Positions 29,301-37,269 of a stretch of 64,000 bases of DNA are shown here, piece after piece; the first letter of the stretch is position 1; each line of letters starts with the position of its first letter. Both the position numbers and the translations under genes were made by a program. The stretch comes from Chrysomallon squamiferum (lineage: Eukaryota; Mollusca; Gastropoda; Neomphalida; Peltospiridae): assembly GCA_012295275.1 (NCBI GenBank), contig CM022665.1, forward strand, positions 43,283,152 through 43,347,151. Reading direction: 5' to 3'. The notes under the pieces are model-generated. The model saw only the letters and a list, made by a program, of their open reading frames with translations. It did no database searches and had not been told where the DNA came from.

Positions 29301-29990
29301 TCATTCATAGAATATAATATAGCTAACTAAAAAAAAAATATATACACTTTGGATATAATTAATAAATATTATTAAAATGTAACATTATTATTATTATTTG
29401 TTTTTGTTGTTTTTTTTTTGTTTTTTTTCCCTGCGTGTTTATATTTTATTCGACCAACCAGTTACAATCTAACATGACGTGTCGATCATCTGTCATAACC
29501 ACCTCCATACTGAATTTATAAAACCGAGATCACTAATGTTAGCAACATGTAATGAAACAGAGCACATTAATAACTGAAATGCAAAGCATGACTAACGGAA
29601 TTAAACAGTTACTGAAACAACCACTTGTTTCAAACGCGAAATAATGTCATTTCTCGTGCCTGCTTCTATTCATCACGTGTCGTAAGTTGCGAACGAGGAG
29701 TGTCTACCCTGAGGTTTTACTTCATCCTTGACGACCAATATATCATTTAAACAATACATAATGTACTTACCTAAGATATGCCGGTCAAATCCAATATTCG
29801 GAGGGTATATTAAGGTTAACTATGGAGCGAACAAAGACGGTATTTCAGTGGTATAAATCCATCTCTCTTCCTTGCTAGATTCGGCGCTTATGATCTCACC
29901 GTCTGCATTGCGTTTGTTGATTGGACTCGGTGGTACCTAACTGACCAATCGCCGCCGGGTATTGATTCGAAGTACAAAACTGAATGGTTG
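1..29990 (-). CDS. Long multi-exon gene, identity not recognised
   Basis: Whole-locus entry for a gene read right to left and running off the left edge. I did not recognise the protein. Hand-found coding exons, 5' to 3' on the minus strand: 24760-24697, 23380-23287, 23080-22957, 22640-22559, 21972-about 21757, 21506-21363, 21019-20987, 19700-19459, 15719-15415, 7688-7555, 7507-7440, about 7347-7230, 6455-6391, 5993-5956, about 5326-5235, 4127-4003 and 380-1. From 7688 leftwards the reading phases agree exon to exon. Upstream some junctions do not agree, so small exons are missing or misplaced. The first half is rich in short beta-strand-like hydrophobic stretches, followed by a charged helix (19.6 kb) and more beta-like sequence. 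A beta-propeller plus coiled-coil protein is a guess. The untranslated 5' exon ends at 29771. No start codon was assigned. Confidence 0.6.
1373..1738 (-). CDS. Possible alternative 3' end (three small exons with stop)
   Basis: Three short minus-strand pieces have good acceptors and matching phases: 1738-1675 (after TTGCTTCCAG), 1520-1496 (after TTTGCTTTCAG) and 1448-1373 (after a long T/C tract ending ATTGCAG). Together they encode a tail that includes KHSLSYVDKQINSRNLIQAG and ends at TAA (1375-1373). An AATAAA lies at 1338-1333, about 35 nt further on. The first piece starts in phase 0, so it could follow the exon at 4127-4003, in competition with the stronger exon at 380-1. In AT-rich introns such signals also arise by chance. 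I treat this as an alternative terminus or a coincidence. Confidence 0.25.
1861..5530. repeat. Simple repeats: (CA)n and (AAAT)n
   Basis: (CA)17 at 1861-1894 and an (AAAT)n array at about 5461-5530 in introns of the minus-strand gene. The sequence between them, apart from listed exons, is AT-rich intron without recognisable content. Confidence 0.85.
3278..3328. repeat. Perfect 13-bp inverted repeat (hairpin)
   Basis: CTTACTGCAGACT (3278-3290) and its exact reverse complement AGTCTGCAGTAAG (3316-3328) flank a 25-nt AT-rich loop. It may be a small MITE remnant or a cruciform-prone element in an intron. Confidence 0.7.
4003..7688 (-). CDS. Run of seven phase-compatible exons of the unrecognised gene
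   Basis: Exons on the minus strand: 7688-7555 (after GTTATTTTACAG; contains EKAITISIFLHIANETPVLL), 7507-7440 (FPEGLLAIRFCVLLLLDERL, donor GTGAGA), about 7347-7230 (after ACACACCACTGCAG), 6455-6391 (after TTTGTCTCTCAGTCAG, a tandem acceptor), 5993-5956 (38 nt, KVNYVDGLLGKL, donor GTGAGT), about 5326-5235 (NNTTYLELFPTRVTVLINEG) and 4127-4003 (MIDLSQLLSQKLPIWVSVFT). Splice phases run 1-0, 0-2, 2-1, 1-0, 0-2, 2-1, 1-0 without conflict, which is hard to get by chance. Weak points are the 47-nt gap between the first two exons, too short for a normal intron, and alternative acceptors for the exon at 5.3 kb. No known domain was recognised. Confidence 0.55.
9345..9660. repeat. Minisatellite, about 84-92 bp unit, three full copies plus a partial one
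   Basis: The word CTAATTT recurs at 9375, 9465, 9557 and 9641, each time within a longer shared unit containing CAAGAAA, TATCCAGGTATAACATG and a TTTAAATCTGAT-type segment, ending TTACCTGTCATAT. The copies differ by substitutions and small indels. It lies in an intron of the minus-strand gene. Each unit carries splice-like words (TTACCTG, CAGGTAT), so it could mislead gene finders. Confidence 0.75.
11893..11974 (-). CDS. Weak candidate exon
   Basis: On the minus strand a GC-richer patch is open in the frame reading RVWDYSTVDLPSVCTKCQL and then meets a donor-like GTGAGA at 11892. It would leave one base, the phase needed by the exon starting at 7688. No convincing pyrimidine-rich acceptor precedes it; the upstream sequence is purine-rich. 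All three frames are open here, so the coding evidence is weak. Confidence 0.22.
13550..14650 (+). mobile_element. Degraded hAT-family DNA transposon remnant
   Basis: A plus-strand frame from about 14176 to the TGA at 14648-14650 ends in a recognisable hAT C-terminal dimerisation segment. LDWKIHQSKFPILANVVSEH followed by LQIPATSDTVEHLFGV aligns with the family pattern 'W-x-FP-x-L-A-x-x-A-x-x-x-L-x-IPATS-x-x-x-ER-x-FS'. In intact elements the serine and ER residues are better conserved. Upstream stops show the rest of the transposase is gone. The hairpin GGATTACAG/CTGTAATCC at 13550-13582 resembles the GTAATC-rich ends of hAT elements, but I could not define terminal repeats or a target duplication. 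ATGGATTTC is repeated in tandem around 14303. The remnant is inserted in an intron. Confidence 0.7.
15415..15719 (-). CDS. Coding exon of the unrecognised gene with an apparent 2-nt frameshift at a (GT)n tract
   Basis: An excellent acceptor (TTGTTCCACTTTCCCTAG) precedes 15719. The best frame reads TLTVCGLVPTGSVLLSTAAL and DISVFAVCSSEENDHTV up to a (GT)8-type tract (plus (AC)n, 15573-15587), then hits a stop. Two nucleotides out of register, the same strand stays open as FVAGLSCFKSGCDTNKYEVF and PKLSSVSQIEWKIGCSF until a GTGATA donor. Removing one GT unit would make a single open exon of about 100 codons. A second frame (containing LSLFVDWFQLAVYYCQLQLY) crosses the repeat without a break, but it looks less like real protein and ends at TAA with no good donor. 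The frameshift could be an assembly error, an allele or decay. Confidence 0.5.
19459..19700 (-). CDS. Coding exon of the unrecognised gene, charged helix, interrupted by an A13 run
   Basis: The acceptor AATAAATCTTCCTTCAG precedes 19700 and the donor GTGAAA follows 19459. The exon opens in phase 0 with EHTVSNQRLREAEEDKKK, a likely amphipathic or coiled-coil helix. A run of 13 A (T13 on the plus strand, 19643-19655) then shifts the frame. The frame that would follow a 12-base run is open to the donor and includes SLLSFSFQSLSSLVLCYKLC and NTYLHRCLVESFEESGPVSK. One base of homopolymer therefore separates two good halves. Sequencing or assembly length error is the simplest explanation; a real frameshift is possible. 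Confidence 0.55.
20987..21019 (-). CDS. Small candidate exon (33 nt)
   Basis: The acceptor CAGACACTTTCCAG is followed by 11 codons, TDSEVERCHSR, and a GTAAAA donor. It is in phase 0 on both sides. It fits directly in front of the exon at 19700 and would extend the charged helix. It is short, so chance cannot be excluded. Confidence 0.35.
21363..21506 (-). CDS. Coding exon of the unrecognised gene (48 codons)
   Basis: A strong acceptor (ATATATTTTTCCATAG) precedes 21506 and a GTAAAC donor follows 21363. The frame is open for exactly 48 codons, phase 0 at both ends. The peptide includes CNDIFCMQAKIGYSTNGALF and GIGPGTNNVSGCVGNTELLS. Glycines, short hydrophobic runs and polar turns resemble a beta-propeller blade, but I cannot name a family. 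This is one of the clearest exons of the locus. Confidence 0.6.
21757..21972 (-). CDS. Coding block of the unrecognised gene with an in-frame TGA
   Basis: After the acceptor GAGCTTACAG the frame reads VLMQDDYWCSDLFFTLSKLV and GQPPEPGHTDDFSSPSYFLD, then meets TGA at 21826-21824 with no usable GT donor before it except weak ones (GTCTGT, GTAGTG). Past the TGA the same frame stays open to a GTATTG donor at 21756. The incoming phase joins the exon at 22640-22559 exactly. Another frame is open through the whole block and contains LQSLVIQMTFHHLHTFWTLG, but it reads less like coding sequence. The 3' boundary is unresolved: premature stop, a hidden donor or a sequence error. Confidence 0.42.
22559..23380 (-). 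CDS. Three exons of the unrecognised gene (23.3, 23.0 and 22.6 kb)
   Basis: 23380-23287: after TGCTTATATCAG, includes DLLYASFLIKPFTSAFDTQS; donor GTGCTT. 23080-22957: after GATTATACAG, includes MWTIELICGFIIGLADSSWS then VSVLYGYGQLTTLIYW; donor GTAATG. 22640-22559: after TTTTTTGTTATCTGTAG, reads ASESKLQIVKLTIFSFVKIK then CNLLIHL; donor GTTTAG. The first two join in phase. The second leaves two bases while the third starts in phase 0, so a small exon is probably missing between them or one boundary is wrong. All are strand-rich, consistent with a beta-fold. Identity is unknown. Confidence 0.5.
24697..24760 (-). CDS. Most 5' coding exon found for the unrecognised gene
   Basis: A near-ideal acceptor (AACTTCTTTTCCATAG) precedes 24760 and the donor GTAATA follows 24697. 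One frame (incoming phase 1, two bases left over) is open and reads QTDFLMKHLQLLMHGERCDV, a helical, clearly protein-like stretch. No connection to the next exon was confirmed. Further candidates at 23.8-23.95 kb (for example LESRSELLIPWKTITLNQ) may lie between. Confidence 0.45.
24770..29640. other. Probable first introns of the minus-strand gene
   Basis: AT-rich with homopolymers. Besides the SINE-like repeat no feature is supported. A GC-richer patch at 26.2-26.7 kb has no convincing exon structure. A minus-strand ATG near 27941 opens a short frame (MQPAMLLFNGSLYAK) that could be a translation start, but no splice evidence backs it. Confidence 0.4.
27505..27575 (+). mobile_element. Diverged SINE-like dispersed repeat of mollusc type
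   Basis: The stretch GAATGTTTAACGACACCC, followed by AAGCATGAACAACAGAATGG and CTACTGGGTATCAGAC, resembles a consensus I remember as widely dispersed in mollusc genomes, with the order GTTTAACGACACC, then CGGCTATTGGGTGTCAAAC. The match is from memory and imperfect. The upstream 27450-27500 part could be a decayed tRNA-like head. Confidence 0.4.
29771..29990 (-). promoter_or_regulatory. Promoter and untranslated first exon of the minus-strand gene
   Basis: On the minus strand the sequence ends in a consensus donor, TATCTTAG|GTAAGTACAT, with the exon's last base at 29771. No ATG upstream of it opens a useful frame, so the exon is read as 5' untranslated. The stretch about 29640-30010 is much richer in CpG than its surroundings. 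It holds two CCAAT-type boxes in opposite orientations (ATTGG 29920-29924 and CCAAT 29945-29949) beside a GCCGCCGG tract. The transcription start is inferred to be near 29.9-30.0 kb. Confidence 0.5.
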
Positions 29991-31503
29991 TAACAAGTTC
30001 ATCGGAATTACTCAGGCGGTGCGGTGTGAACAAATATACTTACTGTCCGAAATTTAAAATTTACATTTTGTCTTAAATCTTTGTAATAGTAAGATACATG
30101 ACCTTACTGCACTGTCTAAAGAAAATAAATATATAAATAAAGAAAGAACATTCTCTGCGATAATGGCAAAAAAAAAAAAAAAAAAAAACTGCTTTTGCAG
30201 TTGTATGCAAACTAGACAAAACAATAAAAATTGGTTTTGTCTTTCTTTCTTTCTTTTTTCCTTTTTTTAAATTTAAAAAAAAAAAAAAAAAATCTATTTG
30301 AACTCTTTCTGCTCTGTGTTGTTTTGTATCCACGCGCATGTTAAAATTGTACGTTTTTATTGTCATTTTTTTTTTGTTGTTTGTTTTTTACGTTCACTTT
30401 ATTTTTTTTTATTTTTTTTATTTTTTTATTATATAAAAGAAAATCGAACAATATTGCAGTTCGATGTTCTGTATTTACATCTATATTATAAAGTAAATAA
30501 AATTTAGAAATGCAGTATTTTATTTGTCGCGACGCATGAACAACCAGTGCGTTTTAATTTAAATCTTGCATGAATTTATTAAATTATCTTCACGTTCACT
30601 TCTTTATATACTTCTCTAGTTTATGCTGTGGTGTCATTGATTCACACGCACACACACACACACACACACACGCACACGTATATACTACATATTTATTATT
30701 AATTTTTTCTCTTTTTTTTTTTTACCTTAATAGTTTCTTTATCACAGGACTTGTTCAGAATTTCATCTTTCTGCTTCAGCCATATTTCCGTGGATTTGAT
30801 ACAGTCGATGATGGGTTTTATATCCATTTTGGGAAAATAAAAGACACCTACAAAAAATAAAAATACAAGGGTCTATATCAGTGAAATGCGAAAATTAAAT
30901 CTATATATACACACACACGTACATATTAACAATACAGAATTTATTAAATTTTTTATGATAATAAAAACAATCAAATTAAAATTATTAAATTTTTTACTTT
31001 TAAAAGTTGTCAGCTATAAGATGAAAAGAGAGACTGTTATCAAGAAGCAGTAAATAATCTTTGTTATTTTTCCAGTAGACATCAAAACTAACGTGGTATT
31101 TTTCTCTTCACGTTTTTTTTTTTATTTTTTGTTCAAAGGGATTTGCTGTGTTCCTTCAATTATTATTATTATTATTTTTTTATATCATTACTTATGTCTT
31201 AAATTATCTCTCCAAATTACAATTTCCTTTCATAAATCAAACCCAAATAATGTTTAATAATTTTAGAATGTGTTTAGTTTAGAATGTTCTATGTGACTTT
31301 TTAATTTGTATTTACTTATTATTTATTTATTATATTTTTTTAAGTTTAATTAATTTATTTATTTAATTTTTTTTTTTTTTTTCCCAATTCTTAAATTGAA
31401 ACTAACCGACGCTGCTATTTGCTATTTTAATTTCTGAATTTAATACGCTTATTAAGCTGTATTTATCATGCCGTTTTCAGTTATTTATTTATTTATTTAT
31501 TTA

Positions 31504-31504
31504 C

Positions 31505-31541
<37 letters not shown>

Positions 31542-32797
31542 GTTTTTGTTGTTGTTGTGTTGCATTTTTTCAAAAGGAATTTCGCACTTCAGTTTAATAT
31601 AAAATGTAATTACATTTTTGCATCTCGTATTATTTACATGTGCCATGTTGTCTTTTTGGTACTTGATTAAAAACAAAGTCCAGTACTTTTATTATTGAAT
31701 ATGTATGTGTTTGTACGTATGTACGTCTTTGTGCGCCATTCTTTCGCTTATAACGCATTCGGTTGCTTTCACTTCAGTGTTATTTTGTATGTTTGATTCA
31801 TAGTTTTAATTTTTAGTTTGTTATTGTGCCTTCACTTTTGTGTTACTGATTATACAGAGAAACGAAATTTGGATTTTTCCTCTCCATTATGTACATAAAA
31901 TTAAAATATGTCAGACTGATATGTTTCTGTGTAACGTGTTCGGTGCAGAATTAATTATATATATTTAAACACGGATTAAGACAAATGTTTTGTTATTATA
32001 TTAAAACTGAATAAAACTTGTATTATAGATAGTACGTACTACAGACGTCTGGTAGATATGAATATCTCAATATTTATAATTTGTCAGTTTTCTCCTTTTT
32101 TTTATCTTAGATTATACTGCAACGTATATACTTATCATATAATTCGTAAATATATATAATTAATAAAATAATGTCACACATACATATAAATGCTCAATAT
32201 ACTGTCTGTTGTTCGAATCATTTTATTTATTTAATAAAGAAATAAAGAAATAATATTAATAAAGAAATAAAATAAATAACTTTCTACTTGAATCAACCCG
32301 CCATTTCCATTCCACACAATAATCGTCAGCTAACAGCAAAGATATTTTATATGTTCTTGCTTAAAGACATAAAAGTATATATTAGGCTACAACAAGCAAA
32401 CCGCCAAAAAATGGATGCCCCAGAAAGGACCGTTTTTCACCACAAAGCACATAAATATATCTAATTTTTCCCCTCTCTCTTTATTTAGTCTGTACAAAAT
32501 GAATTTCTTTGCACTGGTAAGGGTAACCATTAAGGTGTATTGTTGTTTATATAAATCGATTACGTCTGGTCCATTTATCGATTGGTTTGGGCTATCGGGA
32601 AAATGGCTGGCAGGCACTTGTTTAAATAAAGGCCATTTATTGGCACAAAGGTGTGAAACTGGTCGATCTATTCAAATCCATTCTGGACACAGTTAATACA
32701 TAAAATTCACTATCTAGTTATTTTTAAAACTTAAATAATTATAAATATAATTACATTTAATAAGAATTTCAAAAAAAAAAAATAATAATAATAATAA

Positions 32798-32836
<39 letters not shown>

Positions 32837-33352
32837 AAATAAATAAATAAAATAAAAAGAACAGTAATATTAGCCAAAATTATTTTTAACAATCGATAAA
32901 ATATGTTTAAAAATAAATGACAATAATAAATTAAAACAAAAATGGCTATAAGAACTCTTTACACAGTTATTCATCTATGTTTGTATTAACGCTGTTCCCA
33001 AACGCAAATATTTGATGTGACATATCATTGGTTGTTTTTCATCCAATAATATTTCGTTTCGCATGCGCACGTTGTGCTAACAGAAATTTCATTTGCGATA
33101 TTTCGTTTCCCGGTCGTTGATAAATGAAACACGATAAAACGACAACACAGTGGAGGAATAATGAATTGTCAACAGAGGACTAATGTTGGTTGTGGACTTT
33201 CAGGCTGATTTACATTTTACGTTTTTTTTTTTTTTTTTTTTTTTTTTGTTTTTTTTTCTTCTTGTTCTTCTTTCAACATTTATTTTTGTTATTGTTTATC
33301 TTTTCTTTTTCTTTCTTTTTACTTTCTCCCCTAATCTTTGTTTCACACTTTC

Positions 33353-33398
<46 letters not shown>

Positions 33399-33400
33399 TG
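31504..33400. repeat. (ATT)n and (AAAT)n arrays
   Basis: (ATT)n at 31504-31541, mixed (AAT)/(AAAT) array at about 32770-32850, poly(T) at about 33222-33247 and (ATT)n at 33357-33398. Confidence 0.85.
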
Positions 33401-33431
33401 TGTTTATCTTATTTATATATTTTTATTATTT

Positions 33432-33435
<4 letters not shown>

Positions 33436-33506
<71 letters not shown>
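33436..33506. repeat. (CT)n microsatellite, about 35 units
   Basis: An uninterrupted CT dinucleotide tract, directly after an (ATT)n/T-rich block. It creates a spurious Ser-Leu repeat reading frame. Confidence 0.95.
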
Positions 33507-33507
<1 letters not shown>

Positions 33508-36093
33508 GTGATTAGTCATCAGTCGTTAGTATGCTGTCTTTCGCTTTCACTAAAACTTATTTATTCAGTTAATAATACAGTTATAAAATCCAAAAACAAC
33601 CGTCCCAAGAAACACCAAATTTTTTTCTTTTTTCGTATTTATTTCCTTGTGGTTTTTTTTTTTTTTTTTTTTTTGTTTGTTTTTTTTGTTGTTTTTTATT
33701 ATTATTTTATTTTGTCGGATATCCTATATTTAAAAACAAATTAAGAATAATAATTTATAATGTAATACTTCCATAATAATACGCACAACGTTTCTTCACT
33801 TATCAATAGCTTAAATGTTGCCAAGTTTGCACACTTACACGAAATCCAAATATGCTTCGATTTTCATCGATCTCATTTGCCAACCGGTAATAACTAAAGT
33901 GGCTGGTCCTTAGAAACTTATTAATATGATTCTTTCTGTGTCGGATATCTCAAAATAAAAGATTTCAGAAAAAAAAAAAAAAAAAATCAATATGGCGTAT
34001 GAACCTGCACGCGCAGTCCTAGGTATCTCAGATACAAATTAAAGAATTTCAAAGAACCGGGTGCAACATAAAATAAAGATAATATTGGTTCTTCGATCTC
34101 CGGGGAGTGTCGCCCACAGGTCAAACGGTCAGTTAGTTACAAACTGCGACCAGACTGGCCAGGTGAAAATCAATTGGTTTCCCTGATGGTTAATGTCCGA
34201 TACTAAGGAAGTAGTAGCTCATGGTGTACCTGAAACAATGGTCAGTCACGTGACCAGACCTGATCATTACTAATAAATAATACTAGTAATTAAAAATTAT
34301 ATATAATTGTAGCTTTACGTTATGTTCGCTAATAATATACATGATTATGAAAATAATACGTTAGTGTGTCTAATAAATGGTACACGAAGTTTCAGTTGCT
34401 AAAATACTGTTATGAAACCTTTTAATTAAGCATTGCAGCTTATACAGGATCTGTGACTGAAACCAAGACGGAATTTGAGATATTGTACGAAAAGTTATTA
34501 ATTAATTAAATTTTTTATGGAATTGTAAGCATATATTTATTTTTACTTGCTGTTCAAGGATGAAGAAAATGTATCAGTTTCTAACTTTCGTTTAAAAAAT
34601 ATAATTATATTCTATGCTATACACGTATGTCTGTGGGTTTGTGTGTGCTGTCTGCATGTGGATGCGTGTGTGTATGTGTGTGTGTGCGTGTGTGTATGTC
34701 TGTGATTGGTATTTAATGTATGCATGCAATGAGATGATGATATTAAAGCCCGTGAAACAGAAGAAATAAAATATGGCTCTCTGGACAATCTGTTAGCTAA
34801 TAATCCTCATGATTACAATTACATCATAAGAAGGAATGACACACTTTTATCTATAACATAACAAAAGGCAGGAGTGATATATCTTTTCAGGCTGATAAAA
34901 CGAACTATATTTTGTTTTTAACATTATGTAGAAAAAGCGGGCTGATGCACCACATGTAAATTCACACAAACTATCCTTTAGACCACGGTTTCCAGTTGCT
35001 GCCAGTTAGTCATGTCAGGCTTACACCGAGGAATTTTTTTTTCGTGTTCACTTCCATCACCGTAATTACATTTTCGCGTGTTATCACCTGAGTTTTCTTT
35101 ACCTTGGTCTCGTCAGATGCATTTCATTTCGCTAAAAGTCCATGTGTCGCAGTTACAAAGCAATGAGCACGACCCAAGCTACCATTTTACGGTAATGATA
35201 ACTGTCTTTGCGTGACTAGGTCTTTTGTTTTGCTTTCCGGAGTTATTTTCGTCAAATATATAACGGGACTTCGAGGACAAAGAAGGTATAAAAGTGTTGA
35301 TATTATACAGCGTAGCTAAATATTATTAATAATATTAGTGAACAAAAACCTATCGAAGTATCGTTTATTTTTCTTTCTTCTCCCTTTTTGTTTTAGTTGT
35401 TTGTAGGTTTTGACGACTAGGTCCCCATATTTTTTTTTTTTTTTAAATTACTTTTCATTAACATTATATCTTTTTAGTAATTAGAAATAAATGTTGAAAT
35501 AAATTCTTAAAAATTTACTGTTTTCAATAATTTGTTTAAGTTATAGATATAACATGTTATAATAACTGGTGCGATGGAAACGTGGGAAATCATCAAAACA
35601 CAGTCTTTGATCATCACGAGTACTGAAGCCCACATTTCATGATGCACAGTGTCGATTTCCGAAAGCAGATTTTGATTATGTGATTTTTCTGTTGTTATTA
35701 TTATTGTTGTTATTAACTAGTGAGGAATGGATTTATTTTCAACTCCAGTTTTTACAATAAACTAAGAAATCAGTGCAAACCAGTGAAGAAAACAAAACCA
35801 AATGTTTTGCCTTGTTTGTGTAGACAAGGCTTTCCAGGCTTTTCATGTAGAAATGTGATGCTGCCGTTGCTCAGAAATGCTAAGGATAAAGTAAACATGT
35901 CTGACGGTGGCTGGGCACCAGGTGTTCATGGTAACGGTGTTCATCTAAGATGTAATCTCTAATAATAACTTATCTCACTTCTGTAACAGTTTTACAACGC
36001 TGCGCCATATTGTAATCTTATACAGTACAATCAACGATAGTAACGTAAAACGTTTTTCACTGCTCACTCAGTTCACTTGAGCAGGCATATTAA

Positions 36094-36094
<1 letters not shown>

Positions 36095-36128
<34 letters not shown>

Positions 36129-36400
36129 TGTTTGTATGTTTGTATGTATGTATGTATGTATGTATGTATGTATGTATGTATGTATGTTTGTATGTATGTC
36201 TGTATGTATGTGTATGTGAGTCTGTATGGATGTATATATGTATGTGTGTCTGTATGTATGTATGTGTGTGTTGTATGTATGTATGTATGTGTGTGTTTGT
36301 ATGTATGTATGTATGTGTGTATGTACGTATGTGTGTATGTATGTATGGGTACATGTATGAATGCATGTATGTATATATGTATGTATGTATGTATATATTG
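36095..36400. repeat. (TGTA)n / (TG)n tetranucleotide array, about 300 bp
   Basis: A long TATG/TGTA array with TG-rich interruptions. Because TGTA repeats lack stops in several frames, it yields long overlapping low-complexity frames on both strands (Tyr-Val-Cys-Met or His-Thr-Tyr-Ile types), none of which is a gene. Confidence 0.95.
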
Positions 36401-37237
36401 AAACATACACTATTTAAATATGTGTGTGTTTGTGCTACAATACTGGTTACAACCAGAATGACATAGCATATAACAGTAACTACAAACTAGAGCATAACAT
36501 ATCAGATCTTTTACATAATAATATAGTTTTTCATATAAAAGCCATTACAAAACAGTGTTTTAAAGTTATAATCGGTAATTAACAATATCCCATCAACTTG
36601 GCCCTCTGTAGAAATAAAAATAATTAAAATTAGTATAGGTAATTAAAATTAATATGGGTAATTAAAAGTATGAGTAAATACAGTGTAAATATTAATATAT
36701 AATATCTAGTTTATCAGTTTGATAGACTTATTTGGCTCATTAATGTATGTGAAAAACATCTTGGAACGAGAAATAAACTGAAGATTCCACTAGTTATGTT
36801 CGATCTCATGACCCCTGTTCTCTCGCAAAAATAAAATTAATTTAAAATGATATTGTAATGAATTTTAAATTTGCATATATTTTATTCGTGAAACCTGATT
36901 TCTTCTTTACAATGAACTTCTTGTTAGAAGATTCTTGAATACAAATGTAAAAGCAATTCAACATTATAACGCCAGACACTGAACAGACGAATAAGACCTT
37001 AAGACGACAACTGTCTCAAACTATGTAACAAAATACAAGAAGTATTTAATACTGATATAATATTATGCTATACAGTATTACTGACTGAAATATAATGTTA
37101 CGTTATAGAACGTTTAATCTACTTTGCGTGGCGAAAGAAACATGATTATAGACCTATCAAACATTTTACAGGGGATAAAAAAATGAGACTGAGCGTTAGA
37201 GAGAGAATTTTTAGTACGTTGAAAAGAATGCATACAA

Positions 37238-37269
<32 letters not shown>

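Noticed and set aside
1-29990. Assigning the long unrecognised gene to a FANCB/FAAP100-like family because of a propeller plus coiled-coil look
   Set aside because: No convincing motif-by-motif match could be made from memory; left unnamed.
33183-33744. Frames of 110 and 184 codons rich in Phe, Ile and Ser-Leu
   Set aside because: They read through poly(T), (ATT)n and (CT)n tracts and have no conserved sequence.
36068-36466. Several overlapping frames of about 100-130 codons on both strands
   Set aside because: They are translations of the (TGTA)n/(TG)n array; the composition is pure repeat.
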